From: Amia ocellicauda
Lineage: Eukaryota > Chordata > Actinopteri > Amiiformes > Amiidae
Length of the DNA stretch: 64,000 nt
Reading direction: 5' to 3'
Assembly: GCF_036373705.1 (NCBI RefSeq)
Contig: NC_089867.1
Coordinates: 21,658,323 to 21,722,322, forward strand
Part shown: one piece after another, positions 1 to 13,785 of the stretch
How the letters are laid out: each line of letters begins with the position of its first letter
How positions within the stretch are numbered: the stretch's first letter is position 1
Program-made: the position numbers and the translations under genes
Notes under the pieces: model-generated
Database searches by the model: none
Seen by the model: the letters and a program-made list of their open reading frames with translations, nothing else
Told to the model about the DNA's origin: nothing

Positions 1-1212
1 GTATGCAAATGAACCCAGTTGTGTAGAAGTGACGTTGACAATGACCACACAAGCGAAAGTAAATACGCAGCGCTACTGATTGACAGGGTTCACAGTGAGG
101 AGGTCAAAAGCAGGTGATATGGCTCAAAAATAAATTATAGGTGATATACGGTGAATATCACAATATATAATAATTGATGTGCATCCTTTTGCTTCCACTA
201 CATTCATATAATTTAATTCACTGTGTACGTGTTGTTTTGAACCCCCCCGCATCACTGAAGATGCTGCTTCCCGTGATCCATTGAAAGGGGATCATATTTC
301 ACTGCTTTTCTTGTTCTTAAAACTATTAAACCGCTATATTGCTCAACCCTAGGCCCCGGGAAAGCCCAGTTCTTTAAACTGCTCCTAGGATGTTGTCAGA
401 CTTTGTGGACAGTCACCGTTGCCGTATCTGCATTGAAGAGCATGACCGTTCTGTGATGCTTTTATATTTCCACCAGCGGCTTCCTTCCCTTATTTTTCTC
501 CTTTTTTGCTCTTTCGCATGCCTGCTGGCAAGCGGTTCCCTCGAAAGTCTGAACAGAGAGGCAGCCAGCTGCTCGGCGGTTAAAGGAGAGAGATTTAAAA
601 AGCAATCAACATAAATAACCCCCATCAATACATTAATTCACTAAAAGGAAGAGCTATGATATGTAGACGAATTGTACCGGCTCCATTTGTCTCGGCAGCA
701 TGGCGCCCTTATTATTCCTGACGGGTAAACTGGTGTTGTTCTTGTCATTTATGCAGAAAAGCTTTGGGAGGAAGAGGAACGCAAAACACGGGGGTTCCTT
801 CAAGGATGGTACGTGTTTTATTTCCCTCTGGGTCATCTGACGTGTGGGCTGTCAGAGAAGTCAGATCAGTTGAGACACAGAAACGGCAGGATCAGGATTA
901 TTCACCCAGACAGTTTCTTTGTGACTGCTCTACATATTTTAGAATAATTTAAAAGAACATCTTGGTCATCTAAATGAGAGAGAGGAAGTATTTTAAAGGG
1001 CTTCTTGAGTTGCAGCTGTATGTGAGTGACTCAGAGCCGGTCTCAGACAATTTAGCAAGATCAAAAACTGAATGTGTTTATTTTAGTAGTTATATAATTA
1101 TAGATTTATTTTAATGCGATATTTTAGTCACTGTTGGTAGTGGAACTGCCTGCTGTGCTGTGCTGTGTGCCTGGGTGGCTGATTTGAATGGGAAACTGGT
1201 TCTGGAGAGGAG
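1..1212. other. Upstream/intronic DNA of arhgef16, no exon recognised
   Basis: No open frame here resembles the N-terminal part of ARHGEF16 and none is flanked by convincing splice sites. The family protein is about 700 residues long and only about 577 are accounted for downstream, so the start codon and first exon(s) probably lie left of the window and this stretch is intron. Confidence 0.5.
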
Positions 1213-4200
1213 GTGTCAGATGTGGCAGTGAAGCGTCATCGCCCTGCGAGTAGAGCGCTGGTGCTCCCTGGGAGAGAGAAGGAGACACCCTGGGACCCTA
1301 TGGAGGAGGCTTCCCCCATCGGCTGGGTTTGGCGGCGCCTCTCCGTGGCCACCAGCTCCCTGCAGCTGTCCCTGGACTTCAGGGGGGAGGAGCTCTCCGT
1401 CTCGGACACCTTCCTCGGCTCCTTTCTGACCCGCATCCTGTCCACAGAGCCCCGGCTGTACCAGGAGATCCGGGAGCGCGGCCTGCACGCCAACAACCAG
1501 GACACGGACGACGAGCTGCTGGACGACTTCGTCCAAGTGGAGCACCCCGAGCCGGACCGCGGCATCGTGGTGAAGAACTACCGGCCGGCCCACCTCTCCT
1601 GGAGCCAGCTGCCACAGGTCAGAGAGGGAGAGAGGGAGCGGGTGTGTGGGGGAATGCCGTGACTTGTGATTGTGCTAAATGTGGGGGTGGGGTGGGGAAG
1701 ACCGTATAGGAGATGGGATGGCAGTGTTATAATAATGGCAGGGCAGTGACTGGAGTCAGTTTTGTGTTGTTGTACTTTCGGAGTGAGCTGTTCACATTCC
1801 TAGGAATTTATTCCAGAAATCCGCTAGTCCCCGTTTTGTGTGTGCTCACTTTAATGGTGTTTTATTTGTTTGGTTTTGAAAAGATATAATTGGTGATATA
1901 GTGTTTCTAAAACGTGTGAAGCTCTTGCTCGGCTCACAATGGACTGGCTTTAGACAGTAGTCTTTAAGTTGAATAAGGTGCAGGGTTATGCCTGGGTACA
2001 GCTTTAGCCAAGTCTTCATATGTTTGCCATGTTCTTTACTGTGTTCATAGTTGTGTTTTGCTAAGTTTGTACCTGTAATAAGAAAAGGGGGTATATTCCA
2101 GCATTTATATAATTCCAGTAGCAAATGTTTCTATGCAAATATTATAATCCTCCACATCTGCAACCCTGTGTAAGCAGACTCTCTTTGCTAGCGGTGAGTA
2201 GTACCCTGAGAGAAGTCATGTGATCAGGGACATAAATAAACAAGACCAACCTGAGTTACTACTTTTTGTGGAATTAGTGGAAATGAAACATTTAGGAGTA
2301 TAGGCTGACTCTACGTTTCCATGAACAAAACCACAGGGTCATTTTCTAGTAAACTGTTCATTTAAATCTGTTGCTACATGGAATTGAATAATTAACACTG
2401 ACATGAAAAATGATTACACTGATAAAAGGTTCAAATACCTGTACAGGAAGAGCAAATCAAGACTCTTCTTTACAATGAACGTTATAAACTGTATGGAAAT
2501 CCGAGAACACACGAGATATGTAAACTCAGCTGTGTACTTATTAATAATGCTGTGAATCATTCAGAGTCGAGTCTGTGGCTCAGTACTTTAATTCTACATT
2601 TCTGTGACTGTAATAAAACACCTGAAACTGGTCTTGCAGGTCCAGGAGCAAGGCATCCTGCAGATGATCACGGCCGAGGAGCGGAAACGACAGGAGGTGA
2701 GACTGACCTCAATGTCCTTAAACACTGGAGCCCTGTCCTCCACACTGCCAGCGTAACCTGTAAATATCAGTAGGTCTTACGGTGTGAAAGTTTGAGATGG
2801 AGCACAGCTGAAGGAAGTGAACTGGCAGGGATACAACTGGAGGGACTGAGACACGTTTCTCTAGGCAGGACACACGCAGTGATCAGGCTGTGTACGGCAC
2901 GCACATCCTGTTGTCAGGATGTTAAACGCTACCTGCCAGTTCACAGCTCGGGATGGCCATATGTGGCCTGTTGAGAAGAGGCTGAAAGCCCTTGTTTTGA
3001 GAGATCCCTGAACATAATAGTTGTGCTCTTTTGTTATGGAAATGTGGAGGTGGCCCACCCTGTATGAACTGAAAGGAGCCCCAGCCTGTCTCATTCCCCC
3101 GCCTCTGCTTATCCAGGCATCACCTTCCTGTCAGTCCCTCCCAAACACTGCAGACACCCCCCTCTGAGGCCGTGGGGCTTTATCTGACTCATCTCTGCTG
3201 GAATAGGATACTGTCCTAAAATCTGTGTTCCCAGCTTACTTCCCAGTCCCTGCTGGAAATCTCAGCCATGACTGTGACTGTTTTGCAGACTCTTTCTCGT
3301 ATGCAAGGCCAAGCTACACTAAACAAATGTGTTTGTGTGCGTCCTGTAACTGACTGTGAAGTGTACTGCGTTTATATCAGTGCTGTGTATTTAATATGGC
3401 AGGATTCAGTCATTCTGCCCAGGGACGGGGGTAATACGCAGTCGTGTGTGAAATCAATTCAATGAAGGGGACTTTAAATGACTGAAATAATAGGGATGTT
3501 AAAATCTATCTACCTACTTACCGATTTACCTCCCTCAATAAATAAATACGTTTACACACGCATGTATTCCTCCTCCAGGCAATCTTTGAGATCATCACAT
3601 CGGAGTACTCCTACCAACACAGCCTGAGCATCCTGGTGCGTCTGTTTAAGGGCAGCCATGAGCTGAGGAAGACCATGACGGCCACAGAGCACCACCACCT
3701 CTTCTCCAACATCTCCGAGATCCAGGCCATCAGCCAGCTGTGAGTTCTGGTTTGCTCGAGTCCTGCAAGAAGGCGTCTCCCGTCTGTCCCCTCAGGCGAG
3801 CTGCTGCATCTAGTGGAGACAGGCTTCACGCTGTTGCTCAACTGTGTGTAGTTAAGGGAGGTTTATTGTTTTCGAGAGTCCTTTAACTTGCATTGCTATT
3901 GGGAGGGGGGGTTTGCAATCCTGTTAAGCATTAAGCAGAAAACCACCAACAGAGTTCTGTCAGTTTGGAAAACCGAAGCATGGCCGCCTCTTGAATTGAA
4001 AAGTGTTAACCGAGAGTCATGACATTGTGCATGAAAAAACAACCACAAAAGGAGAAACCAAAAGTGGTTTTCAAACCAAAAGTGTTTGTGTATGGACAGT
4101 GCCAGGCTGTGGTAATTCAGGCAGGTTTGGATTCTAGGGAGACCTGTTCCTGCTGCCGTGTTTACTTTCTTCATTGCTCGCGGCACCAGGATGTGTTCCA

Positions 4201-7200
4201 ACACGCTTGCGGAACTTGTTCCCAAGCTGCCAGGATCTGGTTCAGGTTACGGATCTCGCACATGTGCGTGTTCCTGCCTGTTTAATCTCTCACTGGGAAT
4301 AGGGAAGGCCTGCTGTAACGCTGGCTCTGTGACCCTGGATTGAGTTACAGATCAAATCTAACCTATAGTTTCCTGGGCGTCCAGTTGTGTGGTGATAAAT
4401 ACTGCAATTGCAAAGAGGACAACAATAACTACTTTTCGTGAATGTCAATGAAAAGCACACAGAAATGGTTGAGTGAGCCATGGAACATTAACACACCAGC
4501 AAAATGCAATATACAACCTTGTTTACTATTTAATGGGAAGACTTTTATAGAATCCAGTTAACTGATGTGATAAATGAAATGGCGATGTTTTGTGTAGACC
4601 TGCTCCGTTACTCACACTGATATTACACAGGGCGTGATATTTACATGGTCTTCTATTCTTGTTCATTTGTAGCAAGCAAAGTGACAGTTCTTTTTGTTTA
4701 TTTATTTATTTCCCCAAATAAGTTTGCTTCTGATGTAGAACCCAAGGGCTTTATAATGAAAAGCCTTATCTTATTATTGGCGACAGTCTTAGACTACAAC
4801 TGGGGTATTTCTGGCTTCTGAGGGGACAGATTATCCACCGGAATAAAAGAGGCAGGCTCCGTAAAGCGAGCCGACGTGCACGCACAGGTATTCAATACAA
4901 CCTCCGCCCGAGGTCATCCTATTCTTCCTTTATTCTGTGATCAGTGTCCCCCAGTCTTAAGCCTTTGCTACTTGCGCTCAATAGACAGGTCGGATCAAGT
5001 GCTTAAAGATATATGATTAGATGGTTCTCTGACACTCATCAGTTATTATGTCAATGAAGTTAAACCAGTATTTTATTCTGGTCAAAACTCTGCTTCCTCT
5101 GACCTACCCCACTAAGACGAATCACAATCTGCAGTAAAAGTTAACCTGTTGCTCCAAGTTAATGCCTATTACTCATAATGCGGAAAAACAATCACAAAGA
5201 AGATTTGCTTATCTATGAGTTAGCAAACGCAAATCAAATCCCTGCCAAAGAGGCGCACCCTCTACTCTCATGCCACGCCCAGCAGGGGAAACCGACGGTC
5301 CGGGCTAGAACTCCTATGCCCCCTAGTCCTACTAACAGTGTAGCAAATCAGTTTTTGACAACACCTGGCATTCAAATCCCTAGGAGGAGCTTTTTCTCTT
5401 TCTTTTTTTTAAATTGGGAATAGTTGTTTTGTTGGTTTTCAGAAATGGTCCAACTGGACTTTGCTTCTCTTAATCTCCCTTAGACATTCCACCATTTTAT
5501 GGGAAAACCTGCTTTATAATCAACGGGCTTGTCTTTATTTGTCTGGCAGTGTTAAGGGCCACTTTGAAGGTGTGCCGATTTATATCGAATATGAAACTAC
5601 CCTTGGCTGTAGGAGAGCCGCACCCTCACGCATTCTCTTCCTTGTCCCATGCATGACTTTGTTTCGCTTTTTCTCCAAACAAACAATCCCTATTTCAGCC
5701 TGGCCTTTGCCCATGACGAACAATATGCACAATCTGTAGTGCAGACAAGGCCAGAATTGCTCGGCATCCGTCCGGTCCAGTTAAATTGACACTGGTCTGC
5801 AGGCTGACGTCAGGTGTTTGTTCGTTGTTACCTACTGACTTACCGGTACCAGTTCTGTTTTTGCTCATTCATATAATTCCTTCTTTATCGGGCCAGCCTG
5901 TGCTCTTGATCAGATGATACATTCTCAGTTGTTACTGTCGTCTTAATTGAAGCCGTTGTTGCAGACGGGGCAGATCCCATTCCCCGCTGAACGCCAGCAG
6001 AACAGGAAATGAAGACACAAGGCCGCCCGCCAGGTTGTTGTATAACGGCGGGAGGGTTTCTATAGCTGACGCCACTGTGTACTATGGTCCTGCGGTGACT
6101 GCGTTATTGTGAGCCGCGGTGGGCTGAGTCTCACCCTGCAGATCAAGGTTTTCCCCAGCCTGTTAGATTGGAAGCTGTGTGACAGCAGAGTAGATGTCGT
6201 CTGAATTTCCCTAATGAACAGAGGGAAGAGAACTGGACTGACATGAGAAATGACTGGTCTGCATTGATCACTTGTTTGGAAACTGAAACCTTGCACTACA
6301 CGACAAACATGACTTTTGAGTGCACTTCTAATACTGTATGATTATGCTTTTTATTCGATGTTCGTTATTGATTGTAATGTAGGCATGATTTGTATATAGT
6401 AATGTAGTTACCCATGTAATACATTGTATGTTAGTGAAAAACTGCCAAGTCTCTTAACCTACTAATTCCATATTAATTGGTGTACAATATAGCTCTAACC
6501 ATACTTTTTTATATATATCTGGACAATTAATATATATGTTTGAGGATCTTTATTGAATTCCACACAAGAAACAAACAAAAAAATTACGGATATTAATCAC
6601 AGTACCAGTTCCAGCTTAGAAGAAATCTCTTGCGCAACATGTGTGTCCATTTATATCCTGAAACACTGGGGCTGTTTCAAGTTCTGCACCACGAGTTTTA
6701 CGTTCATCACAGAAGATTAAAAGGCTCAGAGCTCAGGTCAACATCTTTCTTGTACTCTGAAGTGATTGTTTGAAGAAGCAGGGGACTTTACTGGCTTGGA
6801 TTTCCAATTTAAATCAGGTCATGACATTTTTATGATCTTGATGCACTTTATAAAGGTTTGACACAGTAGTCAAGGTAGTTTCAGTTCAGATCTCTACAAA
6901 CACACATTGCGCACGGTGGACCCTTTGTAAGTGCTGGTGAAGTCCTGGCTGGGTAGGAGTGTTGTAGTCTCCCCTGGTCTCCCTCGGGATCCGCACAGAT
7001 TCCTAAACCTGCATCTTTTTGCAGGTTCTTTGAGGATCTGGAGATGCGCCACCGGGACAACCCTTTGATCCGAAACATCAGTGACATTGTGCAGAACTAC
7101 GCTGCCAACTACTTCAACCCGTACATCGTTTACTGCTCCAACGAGATGTACCAGCAGCGCACCCTGCAGAAGCTGCTGTGAGTAGAACGGGGTGGTAATC

Positions 7201-10200
7201 TAAATAAATTAAATAACTTGGGCAGTGATTCAGCCACAGAGAGAAAACAGTGAAGAGTTTAATGCCTTTGCAGCAGAGGCCTCCAACGACGACTTCAGAA
7301 ACTATTTTCCCAAGACTGATTTGTAACACAAGTAGAGATGTTTTTAATTGAGTTAGACAGATCAGTGCTATTAAAATTGATATATTTGTCACCCATCTCC
7401 TCCTGTGGCTGTGATTCAGGTCCACCAACACTGCGTTCAAAGAGGTCCTGAAGAAGATTGAGATCAGCGAGGAGTGCGGGGGGCTGCCCATGATCTCCTT
7501 CCTCATCCTGCCCATGCAGAGAGTCACCCGTCTGCCCTTGCTGATGGACGTAAGCATCTCTTCTAGACCCGGCTCACCACACACAACAGGGTTCTGCCCG
7601 GGCCTTCTCGTGATTTCCCGAGTGCTGTAATCTGTGAGGCTTGACGTGCCGCTCTCTCTCTCCCCGCAGACCATCTGTCAGAAGACGCCCCCGGAGACGG
7701 TGGAGTACAGCGCCGCGGTGTGGGCCCTCAAAGACATCAGCAAGGTACTGTCCCGGGGGTCCGCATTCGATCAGCAGACCGCTCCTCCAGTCACCGAGGT
7801 TAGGGTGGCACTGACATCCAACGTTGTGGACCACCCTCGTTTCTTTGTCCAATACTTCACAAATGCTAATTATTGAATGCTACGGGACTCGAATGGCAGT
7901 GACGGAGAATACCTGCATAGCTGAATCAACAGCTGAGACTCGTTCTGTTCAACTGAAACCCGAAAGACGGAAACAGATAGACGCATGATCTCTGTGTTCT
8001 AGAACAGAGCCAGTACACAGGACTTCTAATTAAATCTAAGTACAGTTAAATCTTATCTAGAAATAACAACAATATGATGTATATTATAGTTTTCACAAAG
8101 GGAACACACAGGGCACAAGGGGTGGGACGTCGGGCCATAACACAGCAACACACACAATTCTTCCCAGTTTAAATTCAAAACATTCGTTGTATGGAAGCAT
8201 ATTGCAAACACTAATGTAATCGCACAATGCATCAATCTTTTCAGTGGATCGAGGGGGTGCAGAGTGCGCCGCCCTCCCATTTCTGTTTGTTCTTCCTCTC
8301 CTTATAGTCATTGTGTAACCACAAGGCTTTCAGTTTAAACAAATATTTAAAAGCTGACAGGGAGAGACAAAGTGCATTCATTGCCAGTCGGGGTTAAGTA
8401 TTGCTTTTGCTTTACTTTGATAATCTCTGATACTTTTCCACTCAAAAGCTCTTTTTCTATCACATGCCGTTAGTAATGCAACCCATATGGAAGCAGGCAT
8501 TCCACTTCAACTTTCTCTCCACATCTGGGTTAAAGGGAATAGGTTGTTTTTTGTATTTGATACAGCTGTTTGGATTAGCTTAATTTCTCTTTTGGAAATC
8601 AATCTGTCAATTTTTAATGCAAAACACGTTTGAGGGAAAAAGTACAATTACTTCGGGTAATATAAAACCACAGAGAAACCACATTCAACATGTGCTGCTG
8701 ACGAGTTCTAAAATGCCAAAATATACATCCACAAATGTCCGGTATACACAGGCTGCCTTTTGGTCCAGGTTAACCTCCGAGTTTGTGCTTCCATTCCAGT
8801 GTTGTGCTGACTGCAGTCGTGCTGTCATTGTGTTTGTGTTTTAGCTGGTAAAAAAGTGCAATGACGGAGCCAAAAGGATGGAGAGAACAGAACAGATGTA
8901 CACCATACAGAATCAGATGGAGTTTGGCAAGATTAAGGTATTCTATTGATATCCAGGTGCAGAAATAGAATCGGCCCTGAAAAATAAGTGTGTTGCCTTA
9001 ACATACATCAGCATACAGTACTGCTAGCGGCCACCAGTAGTGTTTTGAAGTGGGGATATGTATTTTTTTTTTTTTGTTAACCGACTGTGGAAGTCATCAA
9101 ATCAAATTCCACAGCGGTATTCCCATTCAGCAAGTCGAGTCTCCTTCAGGCCCCTTCAGTCTCTGCTATCCCAGCTCACCCTGCTCTGTCCCCCCCCAGC
9201 CCTTTCCTCTCATCTCGGCCTCGCGCTGGCTGCTGAAGCGCGGAGAGCTGGCCGTCTGCACCGAGGAGCCCAGCATCTTCAGGAAAGCGTTCAGCAACAA
9301 GAGCTACTACCTGTTCCTCTTCAACGACGTCCTCATCATCACCAGGAAGAAGAGGTCAGTGCCCGGTCCGTGGTTATCCTGCATGTTATTAGGTAGAGCC
9401 ACGTCGGGGAAATTGCGTGGTTGTGCGCACTGGATTCATTGTTACGCATTCATGTGTTTGTCTCTGATGGATGAGGCTCTCATGAATGAAAAAGTCAGAT
9501 GGGTACTGTTGCTGTGGAGATCGCTGTAATGAGGAAGTGCTTAAAATAAGATGGAATTTTGCAATTTCCATTTTCATATTAACGATGTTGTGTGGATGTG
9601 AATCACAGAACCCACCCCAGTACAGATAGGGAACTGTTTAAATAGAGTATTCATGATGAGGGCAGGGCTGGAGCGCCATACAATTTCACATTGTATTGTA
9701 ACGGAACGGTTCTAGACTTAAACTAAATAGTCCCAGTGTGTTTCGGCAGGCTTGGACAGGACATTGAGTACAAGGCATGTAAGGTCATTGTGTGCTGAAG
9801 CGGCTCTCTATTCTCCACAACAGCTGTCAACTGCACAACCAGTTCCAAATGGAAATAGACATTTTCAAAAGCGTTATACATGGACACAAGTGACAAATAA
9901 AAGGAAAACCAACATAAAGTGTCTCAGTGAGGTGTTGGGCACCACGAGCCACCAGAACAGCTTCAATGCTCTTGGCACAGATTGTACGAGTCTCTGGACT
10001 CTACTGGAAGGATGAACACCATTCTTCCAAAGATATTCCCTAATTTGTTGTGTTGATGATGGTGGTGGAGAGCGCTGTCTAACACGTCGGTCCACAATCT
10101 CCCATAGGTGTTCAACTGGGTTGAGATCTGGTGACTGTGAAGGCCACAGCATATGATTCACATAAATTTCATACTCATCAAACCATTCAGTGACCCTCGT

Positions 10201-10746
10201 GCCCTGTGGATGGGGGCATTGTCATCCTGGAAGAGATCACTCTCAACAGGATAGAAATGTGTCACCACAGGATAAAGGTGATCACTCAGAATAACTCTGT
10301 CATGATTTGCAGTGACCCTTCCCTCTAAGGGGACAAGTGGAACCAAACCATGTCAGGAAAATGCCCCCCACAGCACAACAGAGCCTCCGGACCCCCTCAC
10401 TGTAGGGGTCCAGCAGTCAGGCTTGTACTGTTCTCTTGGTGTCCCACACATGCACTCGCCCACTTGTCCAGAACACGAGCCAGTCGAGCGTCTGTGTGAC
10501 TGAAGCTCCTGCCATCCGTGCCCCAATAATGACCCCTCTTTCAAAGTCACTGAGATCCTTTCCTCTTGCCATCTTGATGCAAAATCGAGGTCAACTGGGC
10601 TGCTCAGCATTTGTATACACGCCACAGAGCAGGATAGGGTGTTAATTGCTTAATTGTATCATGCAGTACACCTGTTTGGAGGCATCTGCATTCGTTATGT
10701 TCCTTCACTCATTTATTCAGGTTTTTCCTTTAATTTGTCACCCATC

Positions 10747-10783
<37 letters not shown>

Positions 10784-13518
10784 TGAGACCACTTAACATT
10801 GATCTCTTAATTATTTCCCAGAGCTGTATATATCGATCCCCTGGATGGTAGATGAAGGCCTCTCTAAGATGCTATCACTAGTTTTAATCTATAGCTTTTC
10901 TTCTCACTCTAACCATTTTTGTATTATTCTTTTTTACTATACATCTTTCTGAAGAGAAATGTTATTCTGCCTTTTTGCTTGTTGTTTTTGAGGGCGTTTG
11001 AAATTAATTTCCCTCCTCCCAGCGCAGCCTCCTCAACAGCACTGCTCCGCGCATTGGGAGCTTGTGTTCTCGTTTTGTTTACAATCCCCGGCCCGCCATG
11101 AGAGGTCGTGACCCCGCATTCCAGGCCGTGTGCTGAGGACATGACAAGAAGCATGAGCGGAGTAACAAGTGAGCAGGGAGCGAGTGGAGCCCTTCACTGT
11201 CAGCACAGAGAGCGTCAAAGAGCCGCCGTGACTGACGTTCCTACATTACAGCGATTGCTTTTACAGCGCGCTTGTTTAGGGACGCGTGAAGTTCTTGCTG
11301 ATCTGTTGAAAAGTCGGCCGTGTCTTCTCTGTGTTTAAAGGCCGGAACAGGGAGATCTGATTTCGGTGTTGTTGTTCCTCTAAGGCGTATATTATTCCAG
11401 TGGATGCACTCACAACATTTTTCGGTCCAGGTTGCCCGTTATCTGGGCTTTAAAACACAATACACCTTCCTTTTCCATTGGAGCAGGCTTACATATTTCT
11501 GTGTATCATCTCAGCAGCAATAATGTCACTTTCTCTAAGGAGGGGAGGGTCTGATCGCAGTGTCGTTCAAACTTCTGAAGATCCTGTGGTTGGGGGATTC
11601 TAATTTTTAGGTGGATGATTTAATATTAATTAATTCAGCTTTATAGCCGTGTAGTTACATAACAAGTCCTTAAAACTGGTCCTCAAGGATCTGAATTGTA
11701 TGTGGTTTTGTTCATCATACAACACTCCACAATTTCATACCGGGTGACTGTGCACCCGTCTCTGCGCAGCGAGGAGAGCTACGTGGTGATGGAGTACGCC
11801 AGACTGCCGCACGTGGACGTGGAGGTGCTGGAGAAGAACGAGGGCCAGATGTCCCCCCCGACCAAACCGATGGGCGGCTCCAGCCCGTACCTGCTGAAGG
11901 TGCTGCTGAAGAGGACTAGCGACGGCCGCCAAGATCAGTTCATCCTGGCCTCCGAATCCCAGTCAGTTCCCCCGCCTCTGTCTCTCTCTCTCACTTCTCG
12001 TCATCAAAAGCAACGAGGTTAAGTGGGCGTGCCTGTGTCAGCGCTCTGTCATTCCCTCAGCACTGCCACCCCCTGAACCTTTAGCCAACCGCAGACATCG
12101 GCATGTAGTCAGAGGTTTGTTTTATCTGCCATGTGATAAGCAGGTCCCCCAGCTGGTGTGTGTAGGTGTGGCTATCTGTCACATATCACCGCTGACACAC
12201 ACAAACAAACAAAAGGATCAGTCGGTGTAAGTGCCCTAGATTGTACTTCATATGACTGTACAGTGTTATCAGTGCACGATATAACCAGTATAACCTGCTT
12301 CTTCTGGCCACCGCAAAGGTGTCCTTGATTTCAAAGCCCCGGGTGATCGGTAGCATCTTGTTTAGAATGATGTAAATGCTTGGATCATAGAAGCCCTTCA
12401 ATTGAATATTACAGCTCCCAGTTCAGAGTGATAGAAAATGGCCTGCATGCAAATGAGCCATGCGGTTTGATTTTGGCTCCCTCTGGTGGTGGCAGTCCTC
12501 ACCAGTTTGATATGTGTATTTAGGTCTAATTTAACAAAATACTTAAATGGAATAAAGGATACACAACAGATTCCCTGGAATATCAGTGTATTTAGAAACT
12601 ATGCCACTAAGGAGGGGCTCTTTGACATGTCCCTCTGTCTCTGTCAGGATTGACCGCGCTCGCTGGGTGACTGCACTGAGCCAACACAAGCAGACGAAAA
12701 ATAACATTAATAAAGAAGGTATTATTTATTAAACTTTTTCTCGCAAACCCATAATTATATGACAACTGTAGTATATTACATATGACAGTGCTGAGACTGT
12801 TAATATTGTTAATTAAAGCCTTCGTGGAAGATTAGGGTTCAGTACTTCTAGTCAATGATATATTACCAACGATGACTGTAATATATGATAGTGGATGTCA
12901 CAGTCATACCAGTTGATATCTAGCATGTTATTACCATTATTATAAACTGCAGGATTACTCTTGTAACAAATACTTGGGTGTGAAGTTATCTTTACCTTCG
13001 GCAATGGAGTTGTGGTCATGTTGCACTGCTCTGTTAGTCTTGGCAAAAGGGCTGCAGCCGTCGGATTGCTAAACTGCGGTGTGTGTGTGTGTGTTTCAGA
13101 CCTGTCCCAGTACGAAGTGACTAAGGCCTACATGCCCAAGGAGCCGGACGAGCTGGGACTACAGCAGGCCGACGTGGTGATCGTCATGCAGAAAGAGGAT
13201 GGTGAGAGCGGGGCGGGGGTGGGAAGAGTACAGGGGGCAGGAGAAGAGGGGGTTGAAAACAGGAAAAGGGAGAAAAGATTAGGTAGGGTGGCAGTGGGAT
13301 TTGGGGAGGAAATGGTGGCAACTGGAGTAGACGGTGTATTCTCACTCTCTCTCTCTCTCTGCTTCCATGTGCTGGCAGGCTGGTACTTTGGCGAGAGGCT
13401 GCGGGATGGTCAGAGTGGGTGGTTCCCTGCCGGCTGTGCCAGCGAGATCACCAACCGCGTGGCTGTGGAGCAGAACGTGCGGCGCATGGAGAGACTGCGC
13501 AAAGAAACCAACGTGTGA
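1213..13518 (+). CDS. arhgef16: Rho guanine nucleotide exchange factor 16 (5'-partial, 12 exons)
   Basis: Predicted GDP-GTP exchange factor for Rho-family GTPases at the cell cortex. Coding exons: about 1213-1617, 2640-2696, 3579-3739, 7025-7177, 7420-7549, 7670-7744, 8845-8937, 9200-9354, 11770-11961, 12648-12718, 13100-13201, 13379-13518. All junctions are GT-AG and phases agree, giving about 577 residues to TGA at 13516. Seen: a DH domain at about residues 153-340 ([44 protein letters not shown]), a PH domain at about 365-490 ([29 protein letters not shown]), an SH3 at about 500-560 ([24 protein letters not shown]), and C-terminal ETNV, a class I PDZ ligand. The family is ARHGEF16/ARHGEF26; [28 protein letters not shown] and [14 protein letters not shown] favour ARHGEF16. 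The 5' edge of the first exon is uncertain: several AGs lie near 1205-1219 without a good pyrimidine tract. N-terminus missing. Confidence 0.9.
9889..10743 (-). mobile_element. Tc1-like DNA transposon, internally deleted and frameshifted
   Basis: Lies in the arhgef16 intron between exons 8 and 9. Ends match as inverted repeats: TGACAAATAAAAGGAAAACC at 9891-9910 against its near reverse complement at 10720-10740. On the minus strand, broken frames keep the DDE catalytic part of a Tc1 transposase: FQDDNAPIH near 10220 and [16 protein letters not shown] near 10110-10150. The N-terminal DNA-binding half is absent and there are stops and frameshifts, so it is dead. At about 855 bp it is roughly half the usual 1.6 kb of the family. 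Confidence 0.85.
10747..10784. repeat. (TG)n-(TA)n microsatellite
   Basis: A run of TG dinucleotides passes directly into TA dinucleotides, abutting the right end of the Tc1-like element. Confidence 0.9.
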
Positions 13519-13569
13519 GAGGCCCGGCCCGGACCGGCCCCGATGTCCTGGGGCAGCAGTCAGCCTGCA

Positions 13570-13785
13570 CAGTGTGACCCGGTACTGTAATTGAGCAGCA
13601 GTCCGGAGTGGCGGTCGTGGCTTCAATCCCAGGTGGGGGGCACTGCTGTCGTACCCTTGAGCAAGAAAGCTCCAGTAAAAACCCAGCTGTATAAATGGGT
13701 AATTGTATGTAAAAAAATAATGATATATTGTAACATTTGTAAGTCACCCTGAATAAGGGCGTCTACTAAGAAATGTAATCAATAC
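13570..13785 (+). mobile_element. tRNA-derived SINE in the arhgef16 3'UTR
   Basis: The 5' part carries a degenerate Pol III B box (GGCTTCAATCC near 13618). The 3' part has the tail typical of fish tRNA-SINEs and their partner LINEs: CCAGTAAAAACCCAGCTGTA near 13671, then a CCCTGAATAAGGGCGTCTAC segment at about 13748. A related tail ends the LINE fragment at about 27,290. Orientation is the same as the gene. Confidence 0.75.

Noticed and set aside
13012..13518. Single uninterrupted frame reading through the last arhgef16 intron
   Set aside because: The intron between 13201 and 13379 has proper GT-AG ends and a CT-rich tract; the read-through part lacks SH3 similarity and would split the SH3 domain.
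1213..13518. Assignment to ARHGEF26 (SGEF)
   Set aside because: ARHGEF26 also has DH-PH-SH3 and an ETNV end, but the DH and PH blocks ([25 protein letters not shown]) and the [13 protein letters not shown] tail fit ARHGEF16 better, and synteny with the 1p36 genes agrees.
13600..13640. tRNA gene
   Set aside because: Only a degenerate B box is present, with no cloverleaf and with a SINE tail; it is a tRNA-derived SINE.
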